Part shown: piece by piece, positions 7,740 through 16,074 of the stretch | How the letters are laid out: every line of letters starts with the position of its first letter | How positions within the stretch are numbered: position 1 is the first letter of the stretch | Assembly: GCF_023657445.1 (NCBI RefSeq) | Contig: NZ_JAGTWY010000001.1 | Coordinates: 3,410,001 to 3,474,000 of the forward strand | DNA from: Marinobacter sediminum | GTDB lineage: Bacteria; Pseudomonadota; Gammaproteobacteria; Pseudomonadales; Oleiphilaceae | Reading direction: 5' to 3' | DNA: 64,000 nt | The notes under the pieces: generated by a model | Told to the model about the DNA's origin: nothing | Databases searched by the model: none | The model's input: the letters and a program-made list of their open reading frames with translations, nothing else | Made by a program: the position numbers and the translations under genes

Positions 7740-9503
7740 TCAGAGCCGGATGTCGGTAATGACCGGATTATGATCGGAGGATCGCCAGGGCAGCGACTTG
7801 ATGGGATCCAGCGAGCTCTTGTAACCGATCGCACGTGGTTCGTCGGCGTTGATCAGCCAGGTATGGGCGCCGAGAATGTGGGGTTTCAGCTCACTGGACG
7901 CCAGCGCATAATCGAGCGATCCCTTTTCACCCTTGTAACGATAGGTGTAGTGAGGGCATGAGCCGGGCTGACAAGGGTGAAACCAGTGAACCATGCTGGT
8001 GAACCCGGCTTCCCGGAGTATCTCCAGGGACGTTTCCCGGGCGTAGCTGTTGAAATCACCGGTAATCAGCGTCCCGGCTGCGGTCCCGGGTGCTGGAGTT
8101 GCCTCCAGCCAGTTCGTAATGGCTACTGCAGATGCGGCCCGACGCTGCGCGTAACAGCCCTCGCCGTTGTTCTGGTCGAGATTGCCGCCGGTGGCGCCAC
8201 GGCAGGATTTGGATTTCAGGTGCAGTGCAACCACCCGCACACTGGCCGTTCCATTGAGGCGCTGAAAGACCTGTGCCAGTGGCGGTCGGCCGCGATTCTG
8301 AAAAGGGCCGGAAGTCAGCCTGGAGGGATCACCCATCGTCATGATCCGGTCGTTCCGGTACAGCAGAACGTTACGAATCTCATCGTTGCCATCGCTATCC
8401 GGCGTGGCAATAAAGTGCCAGTCAGGCCCCAGAGCCCGAGCCAGTGTGGCTACCGCACTGTCCGGGCCATAACCGTCATTTTCAATTTCCGTGAGGGCCA
8501 GGATATCCGGATCCGGTGCCTTCAACGCGCGCAACAGACGGCGATGCTGTTCACGGTAGTCCGCCGCAGTCCGGGCGCCGCGCGACGTTGGAAAGCCGTT
8601 CCCGTTGCCGTCGCCATTAAAATAATTCTCCATGTTCATGCTCAGCACTCGAATATGATCACCTGACGGGTGTGCTGGCGGCGGCAGCCGGGGATTGGCA
8701 GAATTGAAGCTGGGAATGCTTTCCGGCTGGATTCGCCAGTTGCCAAAGCGAAAATCCAGAACGCCGGTCAGGTTGCTCACGGTACCTCCGGCTCGGGCTG
8801 TGTGTTCCGGATCGAGGCCGCCTGGTGGCCAGGGTACCGGCACCGGATCCTGCTCTCCTTTTCCGTCATCCAGTAGTACGCGTTGCAGCTGACGTTGCCT
8901 GCTGAGTTGGGTGGCTGATCGGGCCGGACGCTGATACTCCGTGGCAATGACCTGATCTTCGGCAGCAAGGGTAAGCTCGCCAAAACGGGCCAGGTTGTAG
9001 TTATCGATAATGGTGAGCGGCTGCCGGAATTCGACCCGCATGTTTTCCCGGGTCTCCGGATTCTCTGGCCAGGGCAGCGATAGCGGGACCGGCCGGGGCA
9101 GTGTTTCCTGACCGCAAACGATCAGGTTTTCGATCCCTGTCAGCTCGGTGAGGCCATGATACTCCTTTGCCGTACCGGTTATTCTCAGTCGGTCACCGGG
9201 TTTCCCGGCTTTGCGACGGGTGTAAATGAACAGGGCTTCGGAGGTTAGTGGGTTATCGTCGGTCTGGTGGTCAGCCTGCTGCAGATAAAAGCCACGAAAG
9301 CCGCCTTTTGTTCTGGAATCCAGCGTGAGAATGCCCTCAACAGTGACGGTTTTGCCCGCCAGTGGCGAGCGGTCATCGGTTCCCTGGATTCGGGCAATGG
9401 GCGTCGCAGGCTGACCACAGTCCGAGGCTGCTGCTCCCATTGAGGGCAGGGCCAGCAGAATCAGGATGTGAACGAACAAACAGGGGCGGCCGGTCGCTGT
9501 CAC
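7740..9503 (-). CDS. Secreted endonuclease/exonuclease/phosphatase-family nuclease (ExeM-like)
   Basis: 587 residues with a GTG start. A signal peptide (hydrophobic LFVHILILLALPSMG, cleavage near AAAS-D) is followed by an OB-fold-like segment (about 35-120, LAGKTVTVEGILT) of the kind seen in extracellular nucleases, then an endonuclease/exonuclease/phosphatase domain from about 280. In it are SMNMENYF, DILALTEIENDGYG (catalytic Glu), LHLKSKSC, ITGDFNSY and the final SSDHNPVITDIRL (catalytic Asp-His). ExeM-like enzymes degrade extracellular DNA for phosphate or biofilm turnover. It starts 9 bases after the WYL regulator gene and is almost surely cotranscribed with it. Confidence 0.9.
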   Translation of the reverse strand: MTATGRPCLFVHILILLALPSMGAAASDCGQPATPIARIQGTDDRSPLAGKTVTVEGILTLDSRTKGGFRGFYLQQADHQTDDNPLTSEALFIYTRRKAGKPGDRLRITGTAKEYHGLTELTGIENLIVCGQETLPRPVPLSLPWPENPETRENMRVEFRQPLTIIDNYNLARFGELTLAAEDQVIATEYQRPARSATQLSRQRQLQRVLLDDGKGEQDPVPVPWPPGGLDPEHTARAGGTVSNLTGVLDFRFGNWRIQPESIPSFNSANPRLPPPAHPSGDHIRVLSMNMENYFNGDGNGNGFPTSRGARTAADYREQHRRLLRALKAPDPDILALTEIENDGYGPDSAVATLARALGPDWHFIATPDSDGNDEIRNVLLYRNDRIMTMGDPSRLTSGPFQNRGRPPLAQVFQRLNGTASVRVVALHLKSKSCRGATGGNLDQNNGEGCYAQRRAASAVAITNWLEATPAPGTAAGTLITGDFNSYARETSLEILREAGFTSMVHWFHPCQPGSCPHYTYRYKGEKGSLDYALASSELKPHILGAHTWLINADEPRAIGYKSSLDPIKSLPWRSSDHNPVITDIRL

Positions 9504-9512
9504 GGGTGTTCT

Positions 9513-10415
9513 CTAGCAGAGGCCGGCGACCGCTTTCAAAGCCCGCTCCCGTTTGCTGCCAAAGCCGAGCTGTTCCGGGTTGGCCAGTTCAAGCTGCTGG
9601 ACAAGGGGGTCCGGATGCTGGTTGTCCAGAGTGATACCGAGTCGGGACAGTACGTAGGGCGCCAGCGCCGCGCGTGACTCAATCTCCAGGTGGCCCCGTT
9701 TCATGCCGTAGTCCCGGGCAATGATTTCCTGTTGTGCCTCGGTCAGACGCAAGTCTGGCGTAATCACCATGGTTACCTTCCGGTTCCAGTCGTCATCCTG
9801 CTGACCGGAGCGTTTTGCGCGCTGGCGCAGAGCTTCGGGCGGTCTGTGGAAGCGGCTCAGGGCGAAGTCCCGGAATTCCCGGTTGGAATCGCACCAGGCG
9901 CGCAGGTGCCAGCTGTTTCCGGTGCACACCAGAGTGTGGGGCTCGAGAATGCTTTCCATCGCTTCCGGCCGGCTCAGTGACACATAGCTGGCTCGCATCT
10001 GACGGCCATGGCGGGTGGCGGTGACCACAGCACGCATGGTTTCCGGGGAGATGATCCGGTTTGGCCCCTGCACCACCGCGCTGTCAGGCAAGTCGATGTT
10101 GAGGGACTCAAAGGTATTGCTCAGAGTTTGCTGACGTGCGAGCAGATCCAGGTATTCGCCAACCTGACCGCGGGTGACGACGGGGTTAAATTTCTCCGCG
10201 GGAACATACCCTTTCAGGTGACGGTCGTACGTCAGGTTACCCGGAGCCAGTTCTCGCAGGTAGGTATTGATGTCCTTGGACGCTTGCTGACGACCGATGC
10301 CAAAGCTGTGGCAGATGTGGTTGGTGGTCAGCCGACCTTCCCACAGGGCAATGGTTTCAATCAGTCGGTAGCGAAGTAGCAAATCCCAGCGGATGGGCCA
10401 GTCCGTTTTTTTCAT
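9513..10415 (-). CDS. WYL-domain transcriptional regulator of BrxR/CapW type
   Basis: 300 residues from MKKTDWPIRWDLL. An N-terminal winged helix (ETIALWEGRLTTNHICHSFG, then IGRQQASKDINTYLREL) is followed by a central WYL domain (about 125-205, QMRASYVSLSR to HLRAWCDSNREFRDFALSR) and a C-terminal WCX-like part. This architecture and wording resemble BrxR/CapW, repressors normally found at the edge of BREX, CBASS and other defence islands. Here no defence genes are adjacent; the partner is a secreted nuclease gene 9 bases downstream. The upstream Met at 10493 would add 26 poorly supported residues. Confidence 0.82.
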   Translation of the reverse strand: MKKTDWPIRWDLLLRYRLIETIALWEGRLTTNHICHSFGIGRQQASKDINTYLRELAPGNLTYDRHLKGYVPAEKFNPVVTRGQVGEYLDLLARQQTLSNTFESLNIDLPDSAVVQGPNRIISPETMRAVVTATRHGRQMRASYVSLSRPEAMESILEPHTLVCTGNSWHLRAWCDSNREFRDFALSRFHRPPEALRQRAKRSGQQDDDWNRKVTMVITPDLRLTEAQQEIIARDYGMKRGHLEIESRAALAPYVLSRLGITLDNQHPDPLVQQLELANPEQLGFGSKRERALKAVAGLC

Positions 10416-10688
10416 AACCAGGCGCTCACGGGTCCAATGAATAGCTCGTCTTAATGTTACCTGCTCTGGCAACGGGGGTCTGTTACGGCACATTAATGTA
10501 AAACCCTGTTAAGCCGCGCCGCGACGGCCTTGCAGCCGTTTTGAGACATCGGTCACAGGTTTCGGAAAGTGCTTAGTGGTAGCGGGTAACCCATGCTGCT
10601 CTAATACTTGGCCGGCACAATCCGGATCCTGATGCTACCTTACCCATAAGTCAGAGCTATCCCCCCCGAAAATGCCGGAGCGCCTGTA

Positions 10689-11975
10689 ATGACCAGAATG
10701 GTCACTTCTCTGTCTGCCCTTATCCTGAGCATCGTTTTACTGGTGAGCGGTAATGCGTTTCTGATGACGTTGCTGGGTATCCGTCTGAGTATTGAGGCCA
10801 TCTCGCCCGATATTATCGGCTGGATTCTGGTGTGCTATTCCATCGGCTTTGTTCTCGGCACTCTCTACGTGCACAGGATCATTGGTCGGGTGGGCCATAT
10901 CCGCGCATTTGCGGTGCTTGCGGCAATATCAGCGGTAACCTCGCTGCTGTACCCGATGGCTGTTTCCGAAATTTTCTGGGCGGTTCTGCGAGTCATTTCG
11001 GGATTCAGCATTGCCGGCGTTCTGGTGGTCATCGAGAGCTGGTTCTCCAGTCGGGCCACCAACGCCAACCGTGGTGCTCTGTTTGCAGTATACCAGGTCG
11101 TATTCTATCTCTCGGCCGCCGGCGGTCAGCTTGTTGTCAACATTGGCGATCCGTCCAACTTTATGCCGTTTTCCATTGCGGCAATTCTGTTGACCCTGGC
11201 ATTGGTCCCCATTTCCATGACCCGCATGGAAGCGCCAGTCATTGAACAGGTTCAGCGGATTTCCTTCTTCACGCTTGCCCGCGAGTCTTTTACCGGTATC
11301 GCCGGGGCGCTGATCTGCGGCGTCATGATTGGTGGTTTCTACGCCCTGGGGCCAGTATACGCCACGTTGGTTGGCCTGGACGTGGCAAAGACCTCCACTT
11401 TCATGGCCAGTGCCATCGTGGCGGCGATGTTGTTGGCCTGGCCGCTCGGGCGGCTGTGTGACCATTTTGACCGCCGCCGGATTATGTTCTGGGTGGCGAT
11501 GGTGGCTGCGGCTTCGGCGTCCGCGGTGGCGATACTGGGTGCTGGCGATGTCTGGTTGCTGACTCTGTTTGTCGGGCTTTTCACCGGTTTATCCGCCACC
11601 CTTTACCCGATTGCAGTCGCCATCACCAACGACCGGATGGAGAGCAACCGGATTGTTGCCGCCAGCGCCACCTTGCTTCTGAGTTATGGGATTGGCAGCG
11701 TCATCGGCCCCATTGCCATGGCAGAGCTGATCAACCTTGTGGGCCCCTCGGGACTGTTTTTCGGCAATACCGGGTTCCTCCTTGCCCTTGCGATCGTCAC
11801 CAGTTACCGCATCAGCCATACCGAAGATGTTGCGGTTGAAGATCAGGAGCACTTTGTCGCTGCGATGCCAGAAACGTCTGTTGTCCTGACTGAGATGGAT
11901 CCGCGCAATGCAGACTTCCATATGTCGTCGGAAGTCGACAGAGTTGATGAAGAGGCGATACGTCAGCAAGGCTGA
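10689..11975 (+). CDS. MFS transporter, YcaD-like
   Basis: 428 residues with twelve hydrophobic segments up to about residue 375 and an acidic hydrophilic C-terminal tail of about 50 residues. The segment after helix 2 (YVHRIIGRVGHIRAF) matches the MFS loop 2-3 position. The pattern resembles YcaD and related putative efflux proteins. The ATG follows GGAG by nine bases. It is divergent from the WYL regulator with about 270 bases between starts, so shared control is possible. Substrate unknown. Confidence 0.85.
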   Translation: MTRMVTSLSALILSIVLLVSGNAFLMTLLGIRLSIEAISPDIIGWILVCYSIGFVLGTLYVHRIIGRVGHIRAFAVLAAISAVTSLLYPMAVSEIFWAVLRVISGFSIAGVLVVIESWFSSRATNANRGALFAVYQVVFYLSAAGGQLVVNIGDPSNFMPFSIAAILLTLALVPISMTRMEAPVIEQVQRISFFTLARESFTGIAGALICGVMIGGFYALGPVYATLVGLDVAKTSTFMASAIVAAMLLAWPLGRLCDHFDRRRIMFWVAMVAAASASAVAILGAGDVWLLTLFVGLFTGLSATLYPIAVAITNDRMESNRIVAASATLLLSYGIGSVIGPIAMAELINLVGPSGLFFGNTGFLLALAIVTSYRISHTEDVAVEDQEHFVAAMPETSVVLTEMDPRNADFHMSSEVDRVDEEAIRQQG

Positions 11976-12035
11976 CGTATCCCTCGGTTTTCCCCAATTT
12001 CGTTTTCATATCCGCATCTGTTTCTATTACAATGG

Positions 12036-12047
12036 TTAGCATACTAT
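12036..12047. promoter_or_regulatory. Possible MarR/SlyA-type operator
   Basis: TTAGCATACTAT is close to the SlyA-type palindrome TTAGCAAGCTAA and lies about 95 bases before the MarR-family gene, where autoregulation is common. Based on similarity of one 12-base site only. Confidence 0.35.
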
Positions 12048-12139
12048 TGGTGACTTTCCGATAATGTGAGTATCTGGCCGATCGCCGTAGCCGATTGAAG
12101 GTTTAGCCTTGGCCTCCCCCTTGAACGGAGTTTTGGTAC

Positions 12140-12565
12140 ATGAGAGATCAATTTCCCTTTGCTGTAGCCCGGGTTACCCGCCGCTGGAGAAAAATGCTGG
12201 ATGAGCGCCTCAAGGATCTCGGTGTCACCCAGGCCAGATGGAGCACCATGGTGTATCTGGAAAAGGGTGGTGAAGGCCTTACGCAGCGTGAACTGGCAAG
12301 CCTGATGGCTATCGAGAACCCGACCCTGGTGCGGTTGCTGGATAGCCTTGAAGAGCAGGACCTGATCGAGCGTCGGCCCTGTCCCAGTGATCGCCGTGCT
12401 CGCCGACTGCACCTGACGGATGCGGGTCGTGATTTCATGGACGTTCTTTCCGGTCGGGCTGAAAAGCTGCGGGAAGAGATGCTGGAAGGCATCAGTGACA
12501 AGGAAATCGAATGCACCGTGAAGGTGTTCCAACGAATCATGGAAAACGCTGAAAGGCAGAAGTAA
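12140..12565 (+). CDS. MarR/SlyA-family transcriptional regulator
   Basis: 141 residues with the MarR winged helix: GLTQRELASLMAIENPTLVRLLDSLEEQDLIERRPCPSDRRARRLHLTDAG (recognition helix around 65-80, beta wing after). The CGGAG ribosome site precedes the ATG. It lies 61 bases upstream of a DHA2-type MFS efflux gene on the same strand, the common arrangement of a drug- or phenolic-responsive repressor with its pump. Confidence 0.9.
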   Translation: MRDQFPFAVARVTRRWRKMLDERLKDLGVTQARWSTMVYLEKGGEGLTQRELASLMAIENPTLVRLLDSLEEQDLIERRPCPSDRRARRLHLTDAGRDFMDVLSGRAEKLREEMLEGISDKEIECTVKVFQRIMENAERQK

Positions 12566-12626
12566 TCGAATTCAGCCGGATTGTCGTGCCTGGGCGACTG
12601 CCACAGGCACGGAAGCAAGCACAGGG

Positions 12627-14027
12627 GTGGTCGCTCTGAGTGACAATACTGTCGAGGGCCTGAGGGCCCGCTATGGTGAACGCTGGCGCTGGCTGGCCGT
12701 GGCTACCGTGATGCTCGGCACCATGGCCACCGTGCTCAGTGCCACGGTAGTGAATGTTGCTCTCCACGACATCATGCTGGAGTTTGGCATCCGCCAGGGT
12801 CAGGTGCACTGGCTTGCGACCGGTTTTATTGCCGCCATGACCACAACCATGCTGGCATCCTCCTGGTTGTTGGACCATTTCGGGGTTCGCAAGACTCTTG
12901 CCGGCGCCATGTTCATGTTTACCGTGATCTCCATTGCTGGTGGTTTTGCGGTCTCGCCCGAACAGCTGATCGCCGCCCGCGTGGGCCAGGGTGCCATGGC
13001 CGGATTGATGCAGCCGATGGGCATGTATCTGGTGTTCAGAATCTTTCCCCGTGACAAGCGCGGTCAGGCCATGGGCATCTATGGCATGGGCGTGATTCTG
13101 GCGCCAGCACTCGGTCCGGTGCTTGGCGGGGTTCTGGTTGATCAGTTGAGTTGGCGCTACGTCATGTTTGCGCCGGCGCCGGTTACCATCATCGGCGTTC
13201 TCATGGCCTGGCGTTTCCTGCCGCTGCCACCTTCCCGTCCCGAACCCTATCGTTTTGACCTGATCGGTCTTCTTCTGCTTGGCGCTACCATTGGTCTTTC
13301 GCTTGACACCTTGAACCGGTTGCAGGACCTGTCCGGCCAACAGCTTCGTGTGGCCGTCGGCGGCTGTATTGCGGTTGTGTTCCTGTTGCTGTTTGTCGTG
13401 CGCGAACGTCGCACGCGGCATCCCTTGGTAAATATTGCCCTGCTTCGCAAACCGACCTTTCTATACGCCAACCTTGGTGCCATGGCCCTGGGGCTGGCGC
13501 TATTCGGATCGACTTACCTGGTGCCCCTTTTCGTCCAGACCGCCCTGGATTTCACCGCCACTGAGGCCGGCCTGCTCATGTTGCCGGCGGGAATTGTGCT
13601 TGGCATGACGTTCCCTCTGGCGGGACGATTGGCGGATAAACAGAGTGCCCGCAAGCTGGTGATATTTGGCATAGTCCTGTTTGCCTGTTCGGCAGCACTC
13701 TTTGCTTTGTCCGATTTGTCACTGGCATTTGGGTGGCTTGTGTTGTGGACTGTTCTCGGCCGAATAGGTATCGGTTTCATGCTGCCGGCGCTGTCCACGG
13801 GGGCGCTGAACCCTCTTGCTAAGGAGGAGTTGGGGGCGGGTTCCAGTACCATTAATTTCACTCGCCAGCTTGGTGGCGCCTTTGGTGTGAATATGGTCGC
13901 CCTGACCATTGAATTCGGGGAGCATAGCGGTGGTATGCCCACCATAAACGCATTCCATGCGGCGTGGTGGCTGGTGGCGATCTTTGTTGCCGTGGCTGCG
14001 ATTCCGGTGTGGAAGATGCGCGCATAG
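12627..14027 (+). CDS. MFS efflux transporter, DHA2 (EmrB/QacA-like) family
   Basis: 466 residues, about 14 hydrophobic segments. Signature regions include LSATVVNVALHDIM in helix 1, the WLATGFIAAMTTTM segment and the antiporter motif C region GVILAPALGPVLGG. The start is a GTG at 12627 after a modest AGGG site; no ATG is better placed. Placement after a MarR regulator suggests inducible multidrug export. The DHA2 members usually work with an adaptor and outer membrane channel, which are not found here. Confidence 0.88.
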   Translation: MVALSDNTVEGLRARYGERWRWLAVATVMLGTMATVLSATVVNVALHDIMLEFGIRQGQVHWLATGFIAAMTTTMLASSWLLDHFGVRKTLAGAMFMFTVISIAGGFAVSPEQLIAARVGQGAMAGLMQPMGMYLVFRIFPRDKRGQAMGIYGMGVILAPALGPVLGGVLVDQLSWRYVMFAPAPVTIIGVLMAWRFLPLPPSRPEPYRFDLIGLLLLGATIGLSLDTLNRLQDLSGQQLRVAVGGCIAVVFLLLFVVRERRTRHPLVNIALLRKPTFLYANLGAMALGLALFGSTYLVPLFVQTALDFTATEAGLLMLPAGIVLGMTFPLAGRLADKQSARKLVIFGIVLFACSAALFALSDLSLAFGWLVLWTVLGRIGIGFMLPALSTGALNPLAKEELGAGSSTINFTRQLGGAFGVNMVALTIEFGEHSGGMPTINAFHAAWWLVAIFVAVAAIPVWKMRA

Positions 14028-14056
14028 TTGCCAGCATCGGGACAATTGACTAAGAT
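14028..14056 (+). promoter_or_regulatory. Sigma-70-type promoter of the Mn riboswitch transcript
   Basis: TTGCCA (14028-14033), 17-base spacer, TAAGAT (14051-14056). The predicted transcription start, about 14063, coincides with the first base pair of the riboswitch P1 stem at 14065, which supports both calls. Confidence 0.6.
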
Positions 14057-14064
14057 ACCCGCTC

Positions 14065-14191
14065 CTTCAGGGGAGTAGCCTCCGCACCCGGCCAATGTGT
14101 CACGGGCGGATGGTAGTCAACACACTTGGAGCTCAACCTCCATGGCTATCATGTTCCATCACGGCGTTGGTGGAATTGGCAAGACCTGAGG
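14065..14191 (+). promoter_or_regulatory. yybP-ykoY manganese riboswitch
   Basis: The 5' conserved block GGGGAGTAGCC (14070-14080), the central GTCAACACACTTGG block (14115-14128), ATGGC (14142-14146) and the 3' block GGCAAGACCTGAGG (14178-14191) are all present in order. The P1 stem CTTCAGG (14065-14071) pairs with CCTGAGG (14185-14191). This class senses Mn2+ and commonly controls Mn exporters including TMEM165/GDT1-family genes, as here. Downstream, CACCT/AGGTG can form a hairpin that competes with GGGCGGA (14208-14214) pairing with TCCGCCC next to the start codon, a plausible switch on translation or termination. Confidence 0.88.
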
Positions 14192-14257
14192 CAGGTTCAC
14201 CTCCATTGGGCGGAAGGTGGTCTGCTTCATGTCTGACAATCCGCCCTGGATCTTTTC

Positions 14258-14827
14258 ATGGACGCTTTCCTTGCCTCGACGGTTGCTGTCGCCATTGCTG
14301 AAATTGGTGACAAGACCCAACTGTTATCCCTGTTCCTCGTTGCCCGTTACGCGAAACGCCTGCCCATTATCCTCGGCATTTTTGTTGCGACTGTCCTGAA
14401 TCATGCCTTGTCGGCCTGGCTTGGCGCCTGGGTCGCCCGGTTTATTCCGGAAACCTGGCTACCATGGATACTGGCCGTGAGCTTTGTTGCCATTGCCGCC
14501 TGGTTGCTGATTCCCGACAAGGATGACAGCGACGACTCGAAATTTCTGGGGATGGGCGCCTTCATGGCCACCACCATCATGTTTTTCCTTGCAGAGATCG
14601 GCGACAAGACCCAGATTGCAACGGTTGTGCTCGCAGCACGTTTTTCAGAGACTTTCTGGGTAATCATGGGCACGACAGTAGGGATGTTGATTGCCAATAT
14701 ACCGGTTATCATGGCAGGGCGCTGGCTGATGGAAAGGCTTCCCCTTGCCACGGCGAGAATCAGCGCGAGCATTCTGTTTGTGGTGCTGGCGGTTGTGACC
14801 TTGTGGGCCACTTTCATGAACTCCTGA
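14258..14827 (+). CDS. TMEM165/GDT1 (UPF0016) family manganese exporter
   Basis: 189 residues, six hydrophobic segments in two homologous halves, each with the signature E-x-G-D-K-T (AEIGDKTQLLSL at residues 14-25 and AEIGDKTQIATVV at about 110). Family members move Mn2+ (and Ca2+) out of the cytosol. The Mn2+ riboswitch immediately upstream strongly supports Mn export as the role. The ATG is eight bases after a GGA placed at the base of the riboswitch's last hairpin, so ribosome access is likely part of the switch. Confidence 0.93.
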   Translation: MDAFLASTVAVAIAEIGDKTQLLSLFLVARYAKRLPIILGIFVATVLNHALSAWLGAWVARFIPETWLPWILAVSFVAIAAWLLIPDKDDSDDSKFLGMGAFMATTIMFFLAEIGDKTQIATVVLAARFSETFWVIMGTTVGMLIANIPVIMAGRWLMERLPLATARISASILFVVLAVVTLWATFMNS

Positions 14828-14879
14828 AGCTGGTCGCTGTCACTGTATGCGGATAGTTTAGACTTTTGGAAAGATATCT

Positions 14880-15947
14880 ATGTGGCTCAGACTTTTAACG
14901 GTATTTCTGCTGGCTTTCACTGTGCCGGTGCAGCTCCTGCACGCGGCGCCGGGTAATCAGCCTGACCAGGTGCCCGAGGCCCAGTCCGGTGATCCGGCAT
15001 CCAGTGATGAGCCGGACCGGACACCTCGAGTGCCCACCTTTGCACTGCATGGGGACGTTGCCGGCGAACTGGGAGCGTTTACCACCCGCTATGAAGATAC
15101 CTTCGCCGACATTGGAAACCGCATTGCCATGGGATATCTGGAGCTGGTCAAGGCCAATCCCGGTGTCGACCCGTGGCTGCCCGGCGAGGGCACGACCATC
15201 ACTTTGCCGCGCCATTACGTCATGCCTGATGCCCGTCGCGAAGGCATTGTGATCAATCTGGCGGAGTACCGTTTGTACTACTTCACGGATCAGGGTGTGC
15301 AGGTGTACCCGGTTGGTGTGGGTACTGAGGAAAACCCGTCGCCACTGACCAATGCCAAGGTTACGATGCCTCTGGAATCTCCGGCCTGGTATCCCCCGGC
15401 CAGTATTCGTGCAGAGTATGAAAGAAGCGGAGATTTCCTGCCCAGGATGATTCCGCCCGGCCCTGGTAACCCTCTGGGCACGCATGCTCTGCTACTGAGC
15501 GAGAAAGGCTATCTGATTCACGGAACCAACAAGAAATTCGGTGTGGGTATGGCGGTCAGCCATGGCTGTTTCCGCATGTACAACGAGGACATTTCCCGGT
15601 TTATTTACCAGGTGGAAAAGGGCACTCCGGTACAGGTCGTGCGGGATCCGGTGAAGATCGGTTTGTCCCGTGGTGAAGTCTGGCTGGAGGTGCATCGTCC
15701 TGACGATGATTATCCCCGTGAAGACCGGGACCATCTCTGGCGCCAGGTGTTTGAAGAAGTCGAGGTGTTCCGTAAGAAACATCCGGGGGTTGAGGTGCAG
15801 CGCCGGGCCATTGAAATTGCGGTGGACCAGGCCGATGGCCTTCCGACAATGATTGGTGAGCAGGTTACCCACATGGCGGCCGACGAGACTGTTGAAGAAA
15901 AGACGCCGGAAGCCGCCGGAGAGCCGGAGCAGAAGCTGTACTTCTGA
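14880..15947 (+). CDS. L,D-transpeptidase (YkuD domain) with N-terminal LysM-like region
   Basis: 355 residues. Signal peptide (LLTVFLLAFTVPVQLLHA-A), a LysM-like stretch (about 70-120, ANPGVDPWLPGEGTTITLP) and a YkuD domain (about 120-260) with LIHGTNKKFGVG and the catalytic SHGCFRMYN (Cys about 225). The C-terminal tail is acidic. Enzymes of the ErfK/YbiS group form 3-3 peptidoglycan crosslinks or attach Lpp to peptidoglycan. An Lpp-like lipoprotein ending in Lys lies 2.5 kb downstream, and a second L,D-transpeptidase beyond it. Confidence 0.92.
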   Translation: MWLRLLTVFLLAFTVPVQLLHAAPGNQPDQVPEAQSGDPASSDEPDRTPRVPTFALHGDVAGELGAFTTRYEDTFADIGNRIAMGYLELVKANPGVDPWLPGEGTTITLPRHYVMPDARREGIVINLAEYRLYYFTDQGVQVYPVGVGTEENPSPLTNAKVTMPLESPAWYPPASIRAEYERSGDFLPRMIPPGPGNPLGTHALLLSEKGYLIHGTNKKFGVGMAVSHGCFRMYNEDISRFIYQVEKGTPVQVVRDPVKIGLSRGEVWLEVHRPDDDYPREDRDHLWRQVFEEVEVFRKKHPGVEVQRRAIEIAVDQADGLPTMIGEQVTHMAADETVEEKTPEAAGEPEQKLYF

Positions 15948-16074
15948 AGGTTGTGCTTTCCTGGCTACGGCGAAATATGCGGGCCAGGTGACTACACTGT
16001 ATTGAGGCTGTATTCGTATCTAAGCCAATAAAAGGGTAACGAGCACGCCTTTCTTACGGATCCAGGGAGCCATT

